Assembly: GCA_030686995.1 (NCBI GenBank)
Contig: CM060685.1
Span: forward strand, 127,869,823-127,933,822
Length of the DNA: 64,000 nucleotides
Reading direction: 5' to 3'
Source of the DNA: Artemisia argyi
Taxonomy: Eukaryota > Streptophyta > Magnoliopsida > Asterales > Asteraceae
Below are positions 10,773 through 21,944 of this stretch, piece after piece. The position numbers were made by a program, and so were the translations under genes. The notes beneath the pieces were generated by a model that saw only the letters and a program-made list of their open reading frames with translations, ran no database searches and was not told the DNA's origin. Each line of letters opens with the position of its first letter. Position 1 is the first letter of the stretch.

Positions 10773-11940
10773 TGACTCCTCCCAAACCAACCAGCAGTTG
10801 ATAGGCCCACCTGGGAGAAAAAGTCAAGTATTAAAATCCGTGGAAGTACAGGGAAATCCCCGGGTCGTTAAGTCCCAACGAAATTGAAATTGTATTTGTA
10901 AACGTTTTTGGGAATGAATGGTACTGAGGACAGTAACCAAAGATGAAGTGCGTTTGATTTACACTACTGATATTATTTGGATAACAATATATAACAAGCA
11001 CAGTAAACAGCTATGTAAACACGTAAGCAAATTGCAAACCAGAAATGCTTACAGACAGAGAAAAATGTGAGTTTTAAATAATTTAAAACTACAGGGGTTA
11101 AAAAATGAAAATTCTATAAACTTAAACTTAAAAAAAAATTAAATTAAAAAGAAAATTATTTTTTTGATTATTTGATTATTTAATATTAATTATTTAACTA
11201 AAAACTATTTAACTATTTAATTAAAACTAATTAACTTAAATAGTTAATAATACAAATTTAAACTAGAAAGTTGTAAAATTAATTTCTAAAAATCTAAAAT
11301 GACTTAAAATAAGATTAAAAATTAAAAATATGTATTTTTGTCTTTTTGTGGATTTTCTATTAATTAAATACTACTAATATTACTTAAACTATTTAAACAA
11401 TTTTGAATTACTAATTATACTAAAAATGACTTAGATAATTTAATAAAAATTTATAAATCTAATTAACCATCACAGGAATCCTAAAAAATTATAAAAATAT
11501 TTTTACAATTTATTTTAAGCTATTTCTTAATTAATTGCTTAATTATTAATTAAAAGCTAGATATACTAATTTAAATCTAAAAATTAGAAAATTAAAAGTG
11601 AAAATTGCAAAAGTAATTTTTACAGAAGCTTAATAACTTATAAAAGTTAGAAAAATTATAAAAAGTTATCAGAGATAAAAATTAAACACTAAAACTAATT
11701 TATTTTTGACTTTTTAATTTAAAATAATTTAATTAAAATTAAATCAAAAAATTACCAAGTTAACAGTAAAAAATATGAAAAAATTATGGAAAGTATCTTA
11801 AGTGATAAAGAGGCTGGGAAAAATAAAATGGAAGCAACAACTTATCCAAATAAGCTGGAATAAGCAAAACAGTTAGGAATAATCTAAATAGGCAAAAACT
11901 ACTATAAATAAAGATGGAATGCAAGGTATAACGGAACTGG

Positions 11941-12018
11941 TACCCTAGAGCAGATGGAAGGGGGTGTTGTGGTGTTGTGCATGTATACTAGAGGTCCCAG
12001 GTTCGAAACCCGCTTTTT
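11941..12018 (+). other. tRNA-like / Pol III B-box-like segment in B LTR
   Basis: Contains GAGGTCCCAGGTTCGAAACC, with a B-box-type GGTTCGAAACC at 12000-12010, followed by TTTTT at 12014-12018. The other LTR keeps it at 23105-23191 with GGTTCGAACCC. It could be an old tRNA-derived SINE relic or chance. No convincing A box or cloverleaf is seen. Confidence 0.4.
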
Positions 12019-14229
12019 GTAAATTTTCTAATTATTTTATTTATTTGATTTTCTTTTTACCAAACTAATAAACAACTAATTATAAGCAACTTTAACAAAG
12101 ACAATTTTTTCAAAACTAAAAAATAAGCTCTCAGTGAGCTCATTACCATAACATATGGCATATAAGCCATAACTTGGATTTTTAAGTTGAAATAATCTAT
12201 TATTAAGCAACCAAGGATAAAATAAGCTGTAACTAAATGAGATACACATAAAATAAGCTAAAATAACTAAATAAGCTCACTGGATAAGCCAGAAAGCTCA
12301 AATAAGCACTATCCTAAAACCTAAGTACAAACAGGCCAAAAAGGGGACTTGCAGCCCTATGTGGGGCCCACAGGGTTGATCAGGGGTACAATTTGAAGGG
12401 TGATCCTAAAAGCTGGCTCGGCAAGCTTCACAATAAGCCATGAATTAGGCTCAGAGGTCCAATAACAAGCTTAGAATGAGCTTATGAAATAGCTTGCATA
12501 TGCTGAGTAGTCAGTGTACTCAGTTGGATGAGGGTGACTTATGGGGACAAATAAGCTAGGGGCAAGGGGTCCAAGAGCCAAAATAAGCAATGGTCCAATG
12601 AGATGAGCTGGCGAGCTTCCCAAAAAGCCAAGGGTTAGGGTCTAGATCTCACAGATAAGCTCTTGGTGGGCTTGTGAAATGAGACTTGTAACACTGGTGC
12701 AGGGGAGGTAAAAAGCTAAATAGGCACCTTTGAGCTTATTTTTAAGCAATCAATTTAGGTTCAAACCCAGGTTTTCTTCTTGATTCTAACACACAGGCTA
12801 CCCAAAAACCCAAAACAACAAAAATAAACTAATTTCAAGCTTCAATGAACTCTATAACTTATCTTTAAAATCATGCCATTTTGACAATTAAAACTTTTGA
12901 CTTTTTAAGATTGTGCAACAAGTTGACTTATGTGAGACTGTTAGAATGATTTAGAGTGATATGAAGCTAGATTACTTAATATGACATAATAAACTGATAT
13001 GAAGCTAAATTAAGCTACTAATACAATCTATGAACACAAAATGATGATCAAGTACCCTAAAATTCTAACAGTGAAACTGTTAGAATGATTTAGAGTGGAT
13101 TTTGACTTTTGATAAAAAGACCTCTGTATTTTATGTTGTTACTGACCTATTAGGACCTAAAATGACTTATTGCAACCAACTTGAACCAACTGAACTCACT
13201 GAAATACAGTGAAATACCCTGATCCAAACACACCTTTAACAGACCCTAGAAGTGATTATTTAATCAAGTTTCTAATTAGGACCAAGAAAATGACTCATAA
13301 GGATTCAATATGGTACACTGAGTTCAGATTAACACAAATATGCAGACATTAACAACATATAACCATGAATCATTATAAATAATTTTTAACTGTGAATATG
13401 AAATTTCAAGTAACTATTAAAACTAATTAACAAGTAACTAATTTTAAGTAAACATGAAATTTTGAGTAATTTGAAATTGCACAAACTATAAATGAACCTG
13501 AATATGAAGTTAAAGCTTGAAATAAGTTTAATACAATACTAAAACACTAGTACAATTGAAATTGAACAGAGAATGATAAACTAAAAGTTAAACAACATAC
13601 ATAAAATTAAACTAAAAGCTATATTTTCAATCTCTGCTTCTTGTTCTTTTTATAGCATCCTAACTTGTTCCACTTGAGCTTCTGAGTGAATCCCACCAAT
13701 TTGTGGCCTTTGGATCCCATCAATTGATCACAGCCGTTCAAACACACTTTTGGCGTCAAAAGTCCACTAGATGGCTTGGAGTAGTTTCAGGGCAATTAAT
13801 GCCTCTTGGGATGTTGTGTGAGGTGGAGGGGACAGAAAGGATAGTAGAGTTTAATTTAGGGGTGGTGGAGGTGACAGTTGCAGGTGTAGGGGGCAAAATG
13901 GATGTAGGTATGATATGTGGCATCCCCTGGTGGAAACCCAGGGGATGGGGTTTGTTTGTGGGGGTGACAGAAGGTGGATGAGGTGGAGATTTAGGGTGCA
14001 AGTGGTGGAGTAGCATGGTGGATGGTGTAGCAGGGGTGAGGTGGAGGTTGAAGAAAAGCCAGGGTCAACGGGTCAACGACCCCATTTTATTAATAAGGGA
14101 AATTGGGTGGGCTTTTTGTTTGGGCTTGGGGATTCATTTCTTGGACCAGGCCAAATGGGATGGGTGGGTTATATTAGTTGGATTGGATTTGGTGTTGTAA
14201 TAATATAATAGGTCCGTTTGGTTTGTTTA

Positions 14230-14720
14230 TTATCATAAGGACCAATTATGTAATTTATCCGAAAGTTTGGGGGTGAGTTTTGGAAAGTTTCCAAAGTAAC
14301 CACAAGGATATTTCAAGCCAAGGTTTAATAGTGTGAGGACCTGTGTTGTATATTTCTCAAATTTAATCACCAGGGACCATTCCTGCCAACTTGTGGAACT
14401 TCAGGGACCAATCTCGTAATTTCACCAAAATTTTCCAACCAAGGACCATTCCTGCCATATATGAGTAGTACAAGGACTAAAATTGATTTTCTCAAAGTTT
14501 TAATATCCCATGGACCATTTTTGTCAATTTTTTCAAAGTTCAGGGACTAAACTAGCAATTTTGTGAAACTTTGTACCAAAGAACTAATAATGTTTATTTG
14601 TGATTTAAAAGGACCTTTGGTGACTTTTTCATGTTTTTAGAATAACCAGGGACTAGTTTTGACAACTTTTGAAAGTTGAGGGGACTGAAACTGCCAATTA
14701 TGCAAACTTTGTTCATATTT
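14230..14720 (-). repeat. Degenerate GGGACCA tandem phrases in B LTR
   Basis: Roughly 40-bp imperfect units built on AGGGACCATT...TG-CAA...AACTT repeat here and in the other LTR (25547-26010), and more weakly in D (4125-4345). No open frame runs through them. Confidence 0.5.
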
Positions 14721-14862
14721 CATCTGTTTTTGATCATTTTGCATCTGAAACATATAAAACACATTTCTGGGATAATTTCAGTATTTTGATGCAATTTGAG
14801 TATTTTTGGATGTTTTGGCAGTTCAGATTAGGTAAAAATGATGAGTATTTACACACTCATCA

Positions 14863-14898
14863 ATCCCCCACACTAAAATATTGCTAGTCCCTAGCAAT
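14863..14898 (-). other. Terminal hairpin plus polypurine tract of B
   Basis: Minus strand: stem ATTGCTAG/CTAGCAAT with loop GGA (14880-14898), then TAGTGTGGGGGAT, directly before the 3' LTR start at 14862. Same arrangement as in C and E but with a different stem. Confidence 0.8.
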
Positions 14899-14914
14899 CT
14901 TTTGAGAAAACTTA

Positions 14915-15235
14915 ATGGATTTGAATCTCTTTACCAAAAGCCATTACTTCTGGAGTAGCCAAATGTTTCAGTTCAAGTAAGAACTTTGGTACACTGATAA
15001 CCATATGATTTTAAGTAAATCATCAGCTGTCAACGGATTTGATTTGTCTTTATCAAAAGCAATTTCCTTCTGGACTAGCCAACTCTTTACTGTTTAAGAT
15101 ATAATGAGTTGAGTACCATACAATTTTGGGCAAATTGTCAGCCATCAACGGTTTTGAGATATCTTTACCAAGAGTTGTTTGCTCATGGATTAGCCAGTCC
15201 TTTTGTTGCTTAGACAAGGTGAACTGATAACCACA
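14915..15235 (-). repeat. Tandem repeat of about 125 bp in B 3' region
   Basis: Three imperfect units, each with CTTTACCAA/CTTTATCAA, 'GG(A/C)(G/T)TAGCCA' and 'TCAGC(T/C)(G/A)TCAACGG' blocks, lie between pol and the 3' LTR. No coding potential is seen. Confidence 0.6.
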
Positions 15236-15328
15236 AAAATTTTGAAATAAAGTGAAATTTTTTTTTTTAAATTTTTGCTAAAAACGGGGGTACTAGAAGA
15301 TATAATGTGATAAAATTCGCTAGAATTC

Positions 15329-15379
15329 CCCCCCCCCCCCCCCCCACACTTAGAGTTGAATATTGTCCTCAATATTCAA
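15329..15379 (-). other. Internal hairpin plus G-rich polypurine tract of B
   Basis: Minus strand: stem TTGAATATT/AATATTCAA with loop GAGGAC (15356-15379), then AGTGTGGGGG and a long G run (C run 15329-15345 on plus). Matches the internal modules of A and E with a compensated stem change. Confidence 0.65.
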
Positions 15380-15601
15380 AGTCCTGGCTATTATGCCGAT
15401 TCTTTGAACGGAAGAAGATAATATTACAAGCTAAATGTGGAAATAACATTTTTCACTTTATTTATATAGATATATACATACATTTTTTTAATACATGGTG
15501 AACCATAGCAGGGGTAACTTCCCCTACACTTAGGCTGAAAACCCCTTATACATGCTACTGTTTTTGTTTATCGAGTCGCTAGCTTGACTCGATCCCCAAA
15601 T

Positions 15602-16772
15602 TCATTGGTTCGTGGGGAAAGTTTGGAGATCCGGGACAACCATTGGTGGTATGTCCCCTCCAAAGTAGTGTTTTAACCGATGGCCATTCACTTTGAAGTC
15701 GGAACCGTCAGGTTGAGATAACTCAACAGTTCCATATGGAAATACTCTTGTTACAGTGAATAGCCCAGACCAACGAGTTTTAAGCTTTCCTGAGAAAATC
15801 TTCAATCGTGAATTGAAGAGAAGGACTCTGTCACCGATGTTGAAAACACGGTTTTTAATTTTTGAGTCGTGGATCTTCTTGGTTTTTTCCTTGTAAATCA
15901 AAGAATTCTCATAAGCTTGATCACGAAGTTCGTTTAATTCATTTAGTTGAACCTTTCCGGTGATCACCCGCTGTCTGAAGGTCAAAATTTGCATGTTTTA
16001 AGGCCTAGTAGGCCTTATGTTCTAATTCGATCGGAAGATGACATGCTTTCCCATACACTAGCTTATATGGAGTACACCCGATGGGTGTTTTGTAAGCAGT
16101 GCGGAAAGCCCATAATGCATCATCCAGCTTATCCGGCCAAGAGGCACGGTTTTCTCCCACCGTCCTCTCCAGAATTCTCTTAATACCCCGATTCGAGACC
16201 TCCACCTACCCGCTTGTTTGTGGGTGGTATGCCGTAGAAAGACGGTGAGTTACACCATATATCAACATCACTCTTGCAAATTGTTCATTGCAGAAGTTTG
16301 TGCCACGATCACTGATAATGGCACGAGGAGTCCCGAATCTGGCAAAGAGAGACTTCAAAAAGTTAACGACTACTCGGGCATCATTGGTGGGTAAAGCTTT
16401 TGCTTCAACCCATTTTAACAGATAGTCGACAGCTACGAGTATGTATTTATTCCCTCGTGTAGACGGAAATGGCCCCATAAAGTCAATGCCCCACATATCA
16501 AATATTTCACAAACTTGGATGGCGTTTTGCGGCATCTCATTCTTTTTGGAAATATTCCCGTGACGCTGGCAAGCCTCACAGGTTTTGATAAGTTCATGGG
16601 CATCTTTGTTGATCGTGGGCCAAAAGAATCCCGAATCAAACACCTTTTTGGCGGTGTAGTTTGGGTTATGATGTCCCCCCGTGGGTCCATTATGACAAGC
16701 TTTAAGAATTTCCATGGCTTCTTGGCCATGGACACACCGTCGGATGACTTGATCCGCACGTATTTTGAACAA
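15602..16772 (-). pseudogene. B integrase (broken)
   Basis: Integrase inserts the DNA copy into the chromosome. The first piece (16772-16206) has the zinc-binding HHCC pattern (HNGPTGGHH...CEACQRH), the first catalytic Asp in WGIDFMGPF and the second in [13 protein letters not shown] at 16206-16208 interrupts just before the catalytic Glu region ([14 protein letters not shown], in 16205-16005). Another stop at 16005-16007 and a frameshift near 15960 precede the C-terminal piece (15994-15602), which has the RVLLFNSRLKIFSGKL...WSG DNA-binding region. All pieces align with Athila integrases, so the breaks are recent damage to one gene. Confidence 0.88.
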
Positions 16773-16817
16773 GTAGGGGTCGTCCCAGAAGTAATGTTTA
16801 ATATCTTTAAAGAATTT

Positions 16818-18314
16818 TCATTTCTGTTGGGACGACATCCCTTTCACAACAAAATTACCTGCTTGGTAATTTGCAAAATCGGCAAACCATGGGGTAGTGG
16901 TATCATCCCGGGTAGAGATTAGATTGAGAGTCTCCAGAGGAAAGGTTTCATTAATCTCTTTTCTCTCGAGAATATCCTGATGAGGATTCTCTAACCAGGA
17001 TACGTGATCAGCTGCAAGGTTCTCTGCTCCTTTTTTGTCTCGTATGATTATATCGAATTCCTGAAGGAGCAGGACCCAACGGAGCAGTCTAGGCTTTGCG
17101 TCCTGTTTAGCAAACAGGTATTTCAAAGCCGAGTGGTCCGTATACACCACGCATTTGGTGAGGATTAAGTAAGACCTAAATTTCTCAAAGGCATATACCA
17201 CAGCTAATAATTCTTTTTCTGTGGTGGTATAGTGCGTTTGAGCTTCAGTCATGGTCTTACTTGCGTAAAGTATTGGCTGAAAATGTTTTGTTTTGCGTTG
17301 CCCCAGAATTGTACCAATAGCGAAGTCGCTAGCATCGCACATAAGTTCGAAGGGTAAGTCCCAGTCGGGGGCAACAAGGATTGGTGCCTCGGTAAGCCTT
17401 TTCTTTAAAGTAGAAAAAGCTTCAACGCACTCGGGGGAAAAGATGAAAGGAGCTTCCTTTTCAAGAGGATGAGTCATGGGCCGGGCTATTTTGGAGAAAT
17501 CCTGAATGAATCTCCGATAAAACCCGGCATGGCCGAGGAAACTCCTTATGCCTTTAACAGTGGTGGGATGAGGTAGCTTAGCAATAACATCAATTTTGGC
17601 TTTGTCGACCTCAATCCCACTTTTTGAAATTTTATGGCCGAGGACAATGCCCTCCTTAACCATAAAATGGCTCTTCTCCCAGTTTAGACAAAGATTTGTG
17701 TCTTCACAACGTTGAAGCATCTTTTCTAAATGGGAGAGGCATGAGTCGAAAGAATTCCCGATGACTGAGAAGTCATCCATGAATACCTCCATGGTTTTCC
17801 CGAACATGTCGTGGAAAATAGCCATCATGCACCTCTGGAAAGTGCCCGGAGCGTTGCATAACCCAAAAGGCATGCAACGATAGGCAAATGTCCCGTAAGG
17901 GCATGTGAAGGTAGTCTTCTCTTGATCCTGTGGATCAATGGGAATCTGGAAGTAACCCGAGAAGCCGTCGAGGAAGCAATAATACTCATTCCCCGCTAGT
18001 CTCTCGAGCATTTGATCCATAAAGGGCAGAGGAAAATGGTCCTTGCAAGTGGCTTCGTTAAGTTTTCTGTAATCGATACATACTCGCCACCCTGTAACTA
18101 ACCGAGTTGGTATCAACTCGTTATCCTCATTTGTAACAACCGTAATGCCACCTTTTTTTGGAACACAAAGTATTGGGCTAACCCAAGGACTGTCTAATAT
18201 TGGGTAAATCAATCCAGCATCGAGAAGTTTTATAACTTCTTGCTTGATAACTTCGTGGATTTTTGGATTTACCCTTCTTTGATGCTGCATGGCAGGCTTA
18301 AAGTCATCCTCCAT
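16818..18314 (-). pseudogene. B reverse transcriptase and RNase H
   Basis: A 498-codon open piece holds the whole RT and RNase H core. [14 protein letters not shown] (about residues 75-86), [12 protein letters not shown] (114-125) and the catalytic F-M-D-D box at 178-181, a variant of YxDD. RNase [10 protein letters not shown] (about 326-334), [16 protein letters not shown] and [10 protein letters not shown]. It is in frame with the protease piece upstream (separated by a TAA at 18381-18383) and the integrase piece downstream (separated by a TGA at 16818-16820). It makes cDNA from the element RNA in intact relatives. Confidence 0.92.
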
Positions 18315-18380
18315 TAGGATTTTGTGTGTACAAAAATCCGGGTTAATACCCTTTATGTCTGAGAGCTTGCAAGCAATTGC

Positions 18381-19927
18381 TTATTTGTGGGACTTTAATA
18401 CCTTAAGCAGCGCGGTTTTCTCCTCATCCTTTAAATCTTTCGCAATAATGACTGGTAATTTATCGTTACCTTCCAAGAATGCATATTCTAGATGAGGAGG
18501 TAGGTCCTTAAGTTCGACCTCGGGGAAATCATCATTTTTCTCAACATATTTGATTTCTGCGTTATGAAGTTGTTGAGGTAGAACAGGAAGAGGAGAGGGA
18601 TCTTTGTTTAATAATTTCTCAAGGAGAAAGATATCCCCCTCCGAGTCAATCTCTTGGTTATCAATTTCTTCGGGAACCGATTCACTTTTGAGAAAGGCCT
18701 CTATTTCCTCAAGGACGAAATCATTTCCCTCAAACGGAGTGAGGGAAGGAGAAGAATTAGCGATTATGGGGTGAGAAGAGGGAGTGGGATTTCCACTCGG
18801 AGAACTATCAGCGAATCCAAGGATTTCCTGAGCATACTCCTCAGATGCAATGTCAATGACATCAATTCGGTTGACCGATTCAGCATCATAATTCGAGGAG
18901 TATCTCGAGGTTTGATCAAGGTTGAACGTTATCGCTTTAGTGCCAACTCGTAACGTGATTTCCTCATCGAAAACATCGATTAATGCACGACCCGTCCTTA
19001 AGAATCCTCTCCCAAGAATGAGAGGAACTCTTGGATCCGCATCGAAATCAACAACGACAAAGTCTGCCAGAAAATGGAACTTTCCCACTCTTACAAATAC
19101 GTCCTCGGCAATACCAAGGGGACGTGAAATTGAACGGTCTGCAAGCTCGAGTGTCATGCATGTGGGACTAAGTTCCTGAAGAGAGAGTTTTTTCCAAACT
19201 GAGTGGGGCATTAAGTTGATGCTTGCACCAAGATCGCCAAGGCAAAGCACTCAACCATCCTTGGGAAAATACATGGTATTCGAAATTTCCCGGGGTCTCC
19301 TAGCTTCTCAGGAAGCTGTTTTAATCGAACAGCAGAGCAGTTTTCATTGAGTGGAGTTCGTGCCATCTCAAACAGTTTTTCTTTATTGCTCAATAGGTTT
19401 TTGATTGTCGATGCGAATTTGGGCATTAAAAGAAGAGCATCCGCGAAACTAATATAAAAGTGTAGTTCTTGAAAAATTTGAAAGAATTTTTCCATCTGAT
19501 GATTAGCTTTTTCACGGAGCTTCTGGTCTTGCAATCATGAGGGATATGGAATTGATGGTTTTGGGTTGGCTTTTGGATTTTCAACAAGACCTTCCGGAGT
19601 TTCAAACACGACTCTTTTAGGGGGAGTCGGGACTGGGACAACTGGAGGAGGGATGTTAGTGCTACCTCCGTTATTAGTAAGAAGTACCGTATTCGTAGTA
19701 TCCTCAGTTTCACATTCCTCTACCTGGATAGGAGAAGATGTAGACGGAGTTGTGGGTCCTTTATAAGAAACTCCACTTCTTGTGGTGATCGCCTTTACAT
19801 CGCCCCTCGGATTAGCGATCGTGTTGCTAGGTAAAGTACCTGAGCCCGAGGGTCGATCATTTAAAGACTTCTTCAATTCAGAGAGCTGACTGACCAGCAC
19901 TTTGTTCAGTTCATCTTGGGATTTCAT
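18381..19927 (-). pseudogene. B gag-pol linker and protease (broken)
   Basis: Two frames make up this part. Frame one (19927-19535, then 19534-19211 after a TGA) has a Pro-rich linker and a LREKANHQMEKFFQIFQELHF segment. A frameshift near 19245 moves to 19250-18381, which starts at the protease active site: D-L-G-A-S-INLMP (residues 6-15), then DADPRVPLILGRGFLRTGRALIDV. The acidic stretch after it (EEIEAFLKSESVPEEID) leads to RT. Retropepsin cleaves the polyprotein in intact copies. Confidence 0.85.
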
Positions 19928-20044
19928 AAACTGTTTTAATAACTCATCAGATGATGGTCCAGTCGGAACAATGGCTTGATTTTGGTTTGGAAAATTTTGA
20001 GCCCGATTGTTCTGGAAATTCCCATGTTTCTGGTTGTTATTACC

Positions 20045-21265
20045 CTAGAAGTGATTTTGTTGTTGAAAATTACCCTGAGGGTAATTGTTCTGACCTTGAT
20101 TGCGGTTATAATTCCCTTGGTTTTGATTTTGTTGAACCTGGTGTTGACCAGAGTTGAAATTCCCTTGGTTGTTAAAACCTTGGTTCATTCGGTTCTGGTT
20201 ATGATTCTGGTTAAAGTTCTGGTTTCTGTTTTGACCATTTTGGTTCTGGGACTGATTAAATCCCGGTGGTCCAATGTAGTTATTGGAACGATAACTCAAC
20301 AGATTTTGGTCCCCTTGTGGTTGGTAAGAATTACCTCCCGTATTGTAGGAACCTTGGGCTGCGAATATGTTCTCTTGAGTGAAGCCACCGGAGGCTGGGC
20401 ACTCATGGTACGGGTGTGGACCACCACAGGTTTCACAACTGATAGTTTTATTCTGCTGATTGTGATTTGTCTGGTGAATTCGGAGAACCGCAGCAGATAA
20501 ATCATCAAACTTTCTGGTAAGGGCAGCTATTTCATTATTTGCCGGAGTGATTGACTTACATGAGTCATTCCTCTCTGCAGAGGAGTCCCAAAAATTGTGA
20601 TGGGCATTCATGTTTTCGATTAAGTCATAACACTCTTCAGGGGTCCTTTTCATAAAGGTGCCCCCAGCAGCAGCATTGATGGTGTCACGATGATGAAGTG
20701 TCAAACCATTATAAAAGGTATCAATAATGGTGACAAGAAGCATGTTATGATTGGGACACCGATCAATAGCAAGTTTGTAGCGTTCCCATGCCTCAAATAA
20801 GGACTCGTCGGGAAGCTGTCTGAAGTTACTAATATTGTTTCTCAGCTTTGTAACCGTAAATGGTGGAAAGTATTTAGCCAAGAACTTAGTAACCATCTCA
20901 TCAAAGGTATGGATCGAATTTTTAGGAAGTCGATCGAACCAAGAAGTCGCATGATGAGTGAGAGAATATGGGAACAGGTATAAACGCAGGCCATCTTCGG
21001 TGACGCCATTTTGTTTCATGCTCTGGGTGACGGTTTAAAATTTATCGAGATGCTTGTTAGCATCGTCACCGGGCAAACCGTGGAACTGACACGAATTTTG
21101 GACCTGCTGTATCATGTTGTGTTTTAGTCCGAAATTCGAGGCTCCAATTGTAAGTGGTGCAATGGGTCCACCCCTCCCGTGCATGGTAGGTTGACATAGT
21201 TCCTCCATTGTTCGGGTGTCAGGAACTATCTCCACCTTGGGAGGGTCTGGGGGCTCGTTGTCCAT
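20045..21265 (-). pseudogene. B gag (broken)
   Basis: Gag forms the particle and binds the genomic RNA. Piece one (21265-21035) has the N-terminal region. A TAA at 21035-21037 separates it from piece two (21019-20045) in the same frame. Piece two has the retrotransposon-gag core (SLTHHATSWFDRLP...FLAKYFP...ESLFEAWERYK, residues 19-82), a zinc knuckle C195-x2-C198-x3-H202-x4-C207, and a Gln/Asn-rich tail of NQN/QGN repeats that is probably disordered and RNA-binding. A TAG near 20045 ends it. Confidence 0.88.
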
Positions 21266-21920
21266 TTTTAACGTGTGTTCTTCTTCAACAGTACGTAACT
21301 CGGTTACGTTTCTATGACGATTACGTCGTGATTGTGACGACTAAAAACAATTTTTCAAAACAATATCGAGGCAAAACCACAGTGAACTTAAACCAATAAT
21401 CGCAGGTGAATGGCTTCTTTATAAAAGGTACACCACTCACAGGGATACAATGGCAAGTTTTTATCTAATGTTTGGGAACTTATTATGTTCACACCCTCAG
21501 TTGGTAGGTGGTTTGCCTTGGTTTGCGGTGGTAATCTTTTATGTATTTATTCACAGTAAAATGTTTTTGGCTTTTCGTGTATGGGTGAAAAAACTTGGAC
21601 AATATTTTTGGAACTGATTCATTAACCGAAATCGTTCCTTTAAGATTACTCGTAGGGTAGCGGGAGAGATAAATGGACTCTCTTCAGTTCGCAATTTAAT
21701 GTCAGAACTTCCGTATTCCACCTGTGTAGGTTGTAATATTAAAGTAAACGAAGTAATTTAACTTCACAGTCTGTTTTGTTGTTTATGATTTTTTGGTGTT
21801 TTTTACACTTCAGGAAAAGTGTTAATGAACTTTTTTCAGTTATGATTTTGATTTTCACAAAAATACAGGAGGGGTTTTGAAAACCACTAAACCTAGAAAC
21901 GTTTTGAAATACGCAGCAAC

Positions 21921-21940
21921 CTCCCCGGCAGCGGCGCCAA
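21921..21940 (-). other. Primer binding site of B (tRNA-Asp)
   Basis: On the minus strand TTGGCGCCGCTGCCGGGGAG lies four bases after the 5' LTR. It differs by one base over 18 from the complement of the plant tRNA-Asp 3' end. Confidence 0.88.
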
Positions 21941-21944
21941 ATTT

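Larger units (their letters stand above)
10773..14862 (-). repeat. 3' LTR of B (4090 bp)
   Basis: Bounded TGACTCC...CTCATCA on the plus strand. It lacks about 370 bp present in the other LTR (24365-24740 there) and keeps about 250 bp (around 12848-13105) that the other LTR lacks. The AATAAGCT-type phrase is scattered through 11800-12720. It shares the terminal hairpin TGATGAGT/ACTCATCA (14839-14862). Confidence 0.93.

Noticed and set aside
13703..14200. Open frames in the B LTR (and 25052-25381)
   Set aside because: Low-complexity G/T-rich or Pro-rich translations; frames are not kept between the two LTR copies.
19951..20500. Plus-strand ORFs opposite B gag
   Set aside because: Shadows of the Gln/Asn-rich gag tail, with Leu/Val/Ile-rich translation and no homology.
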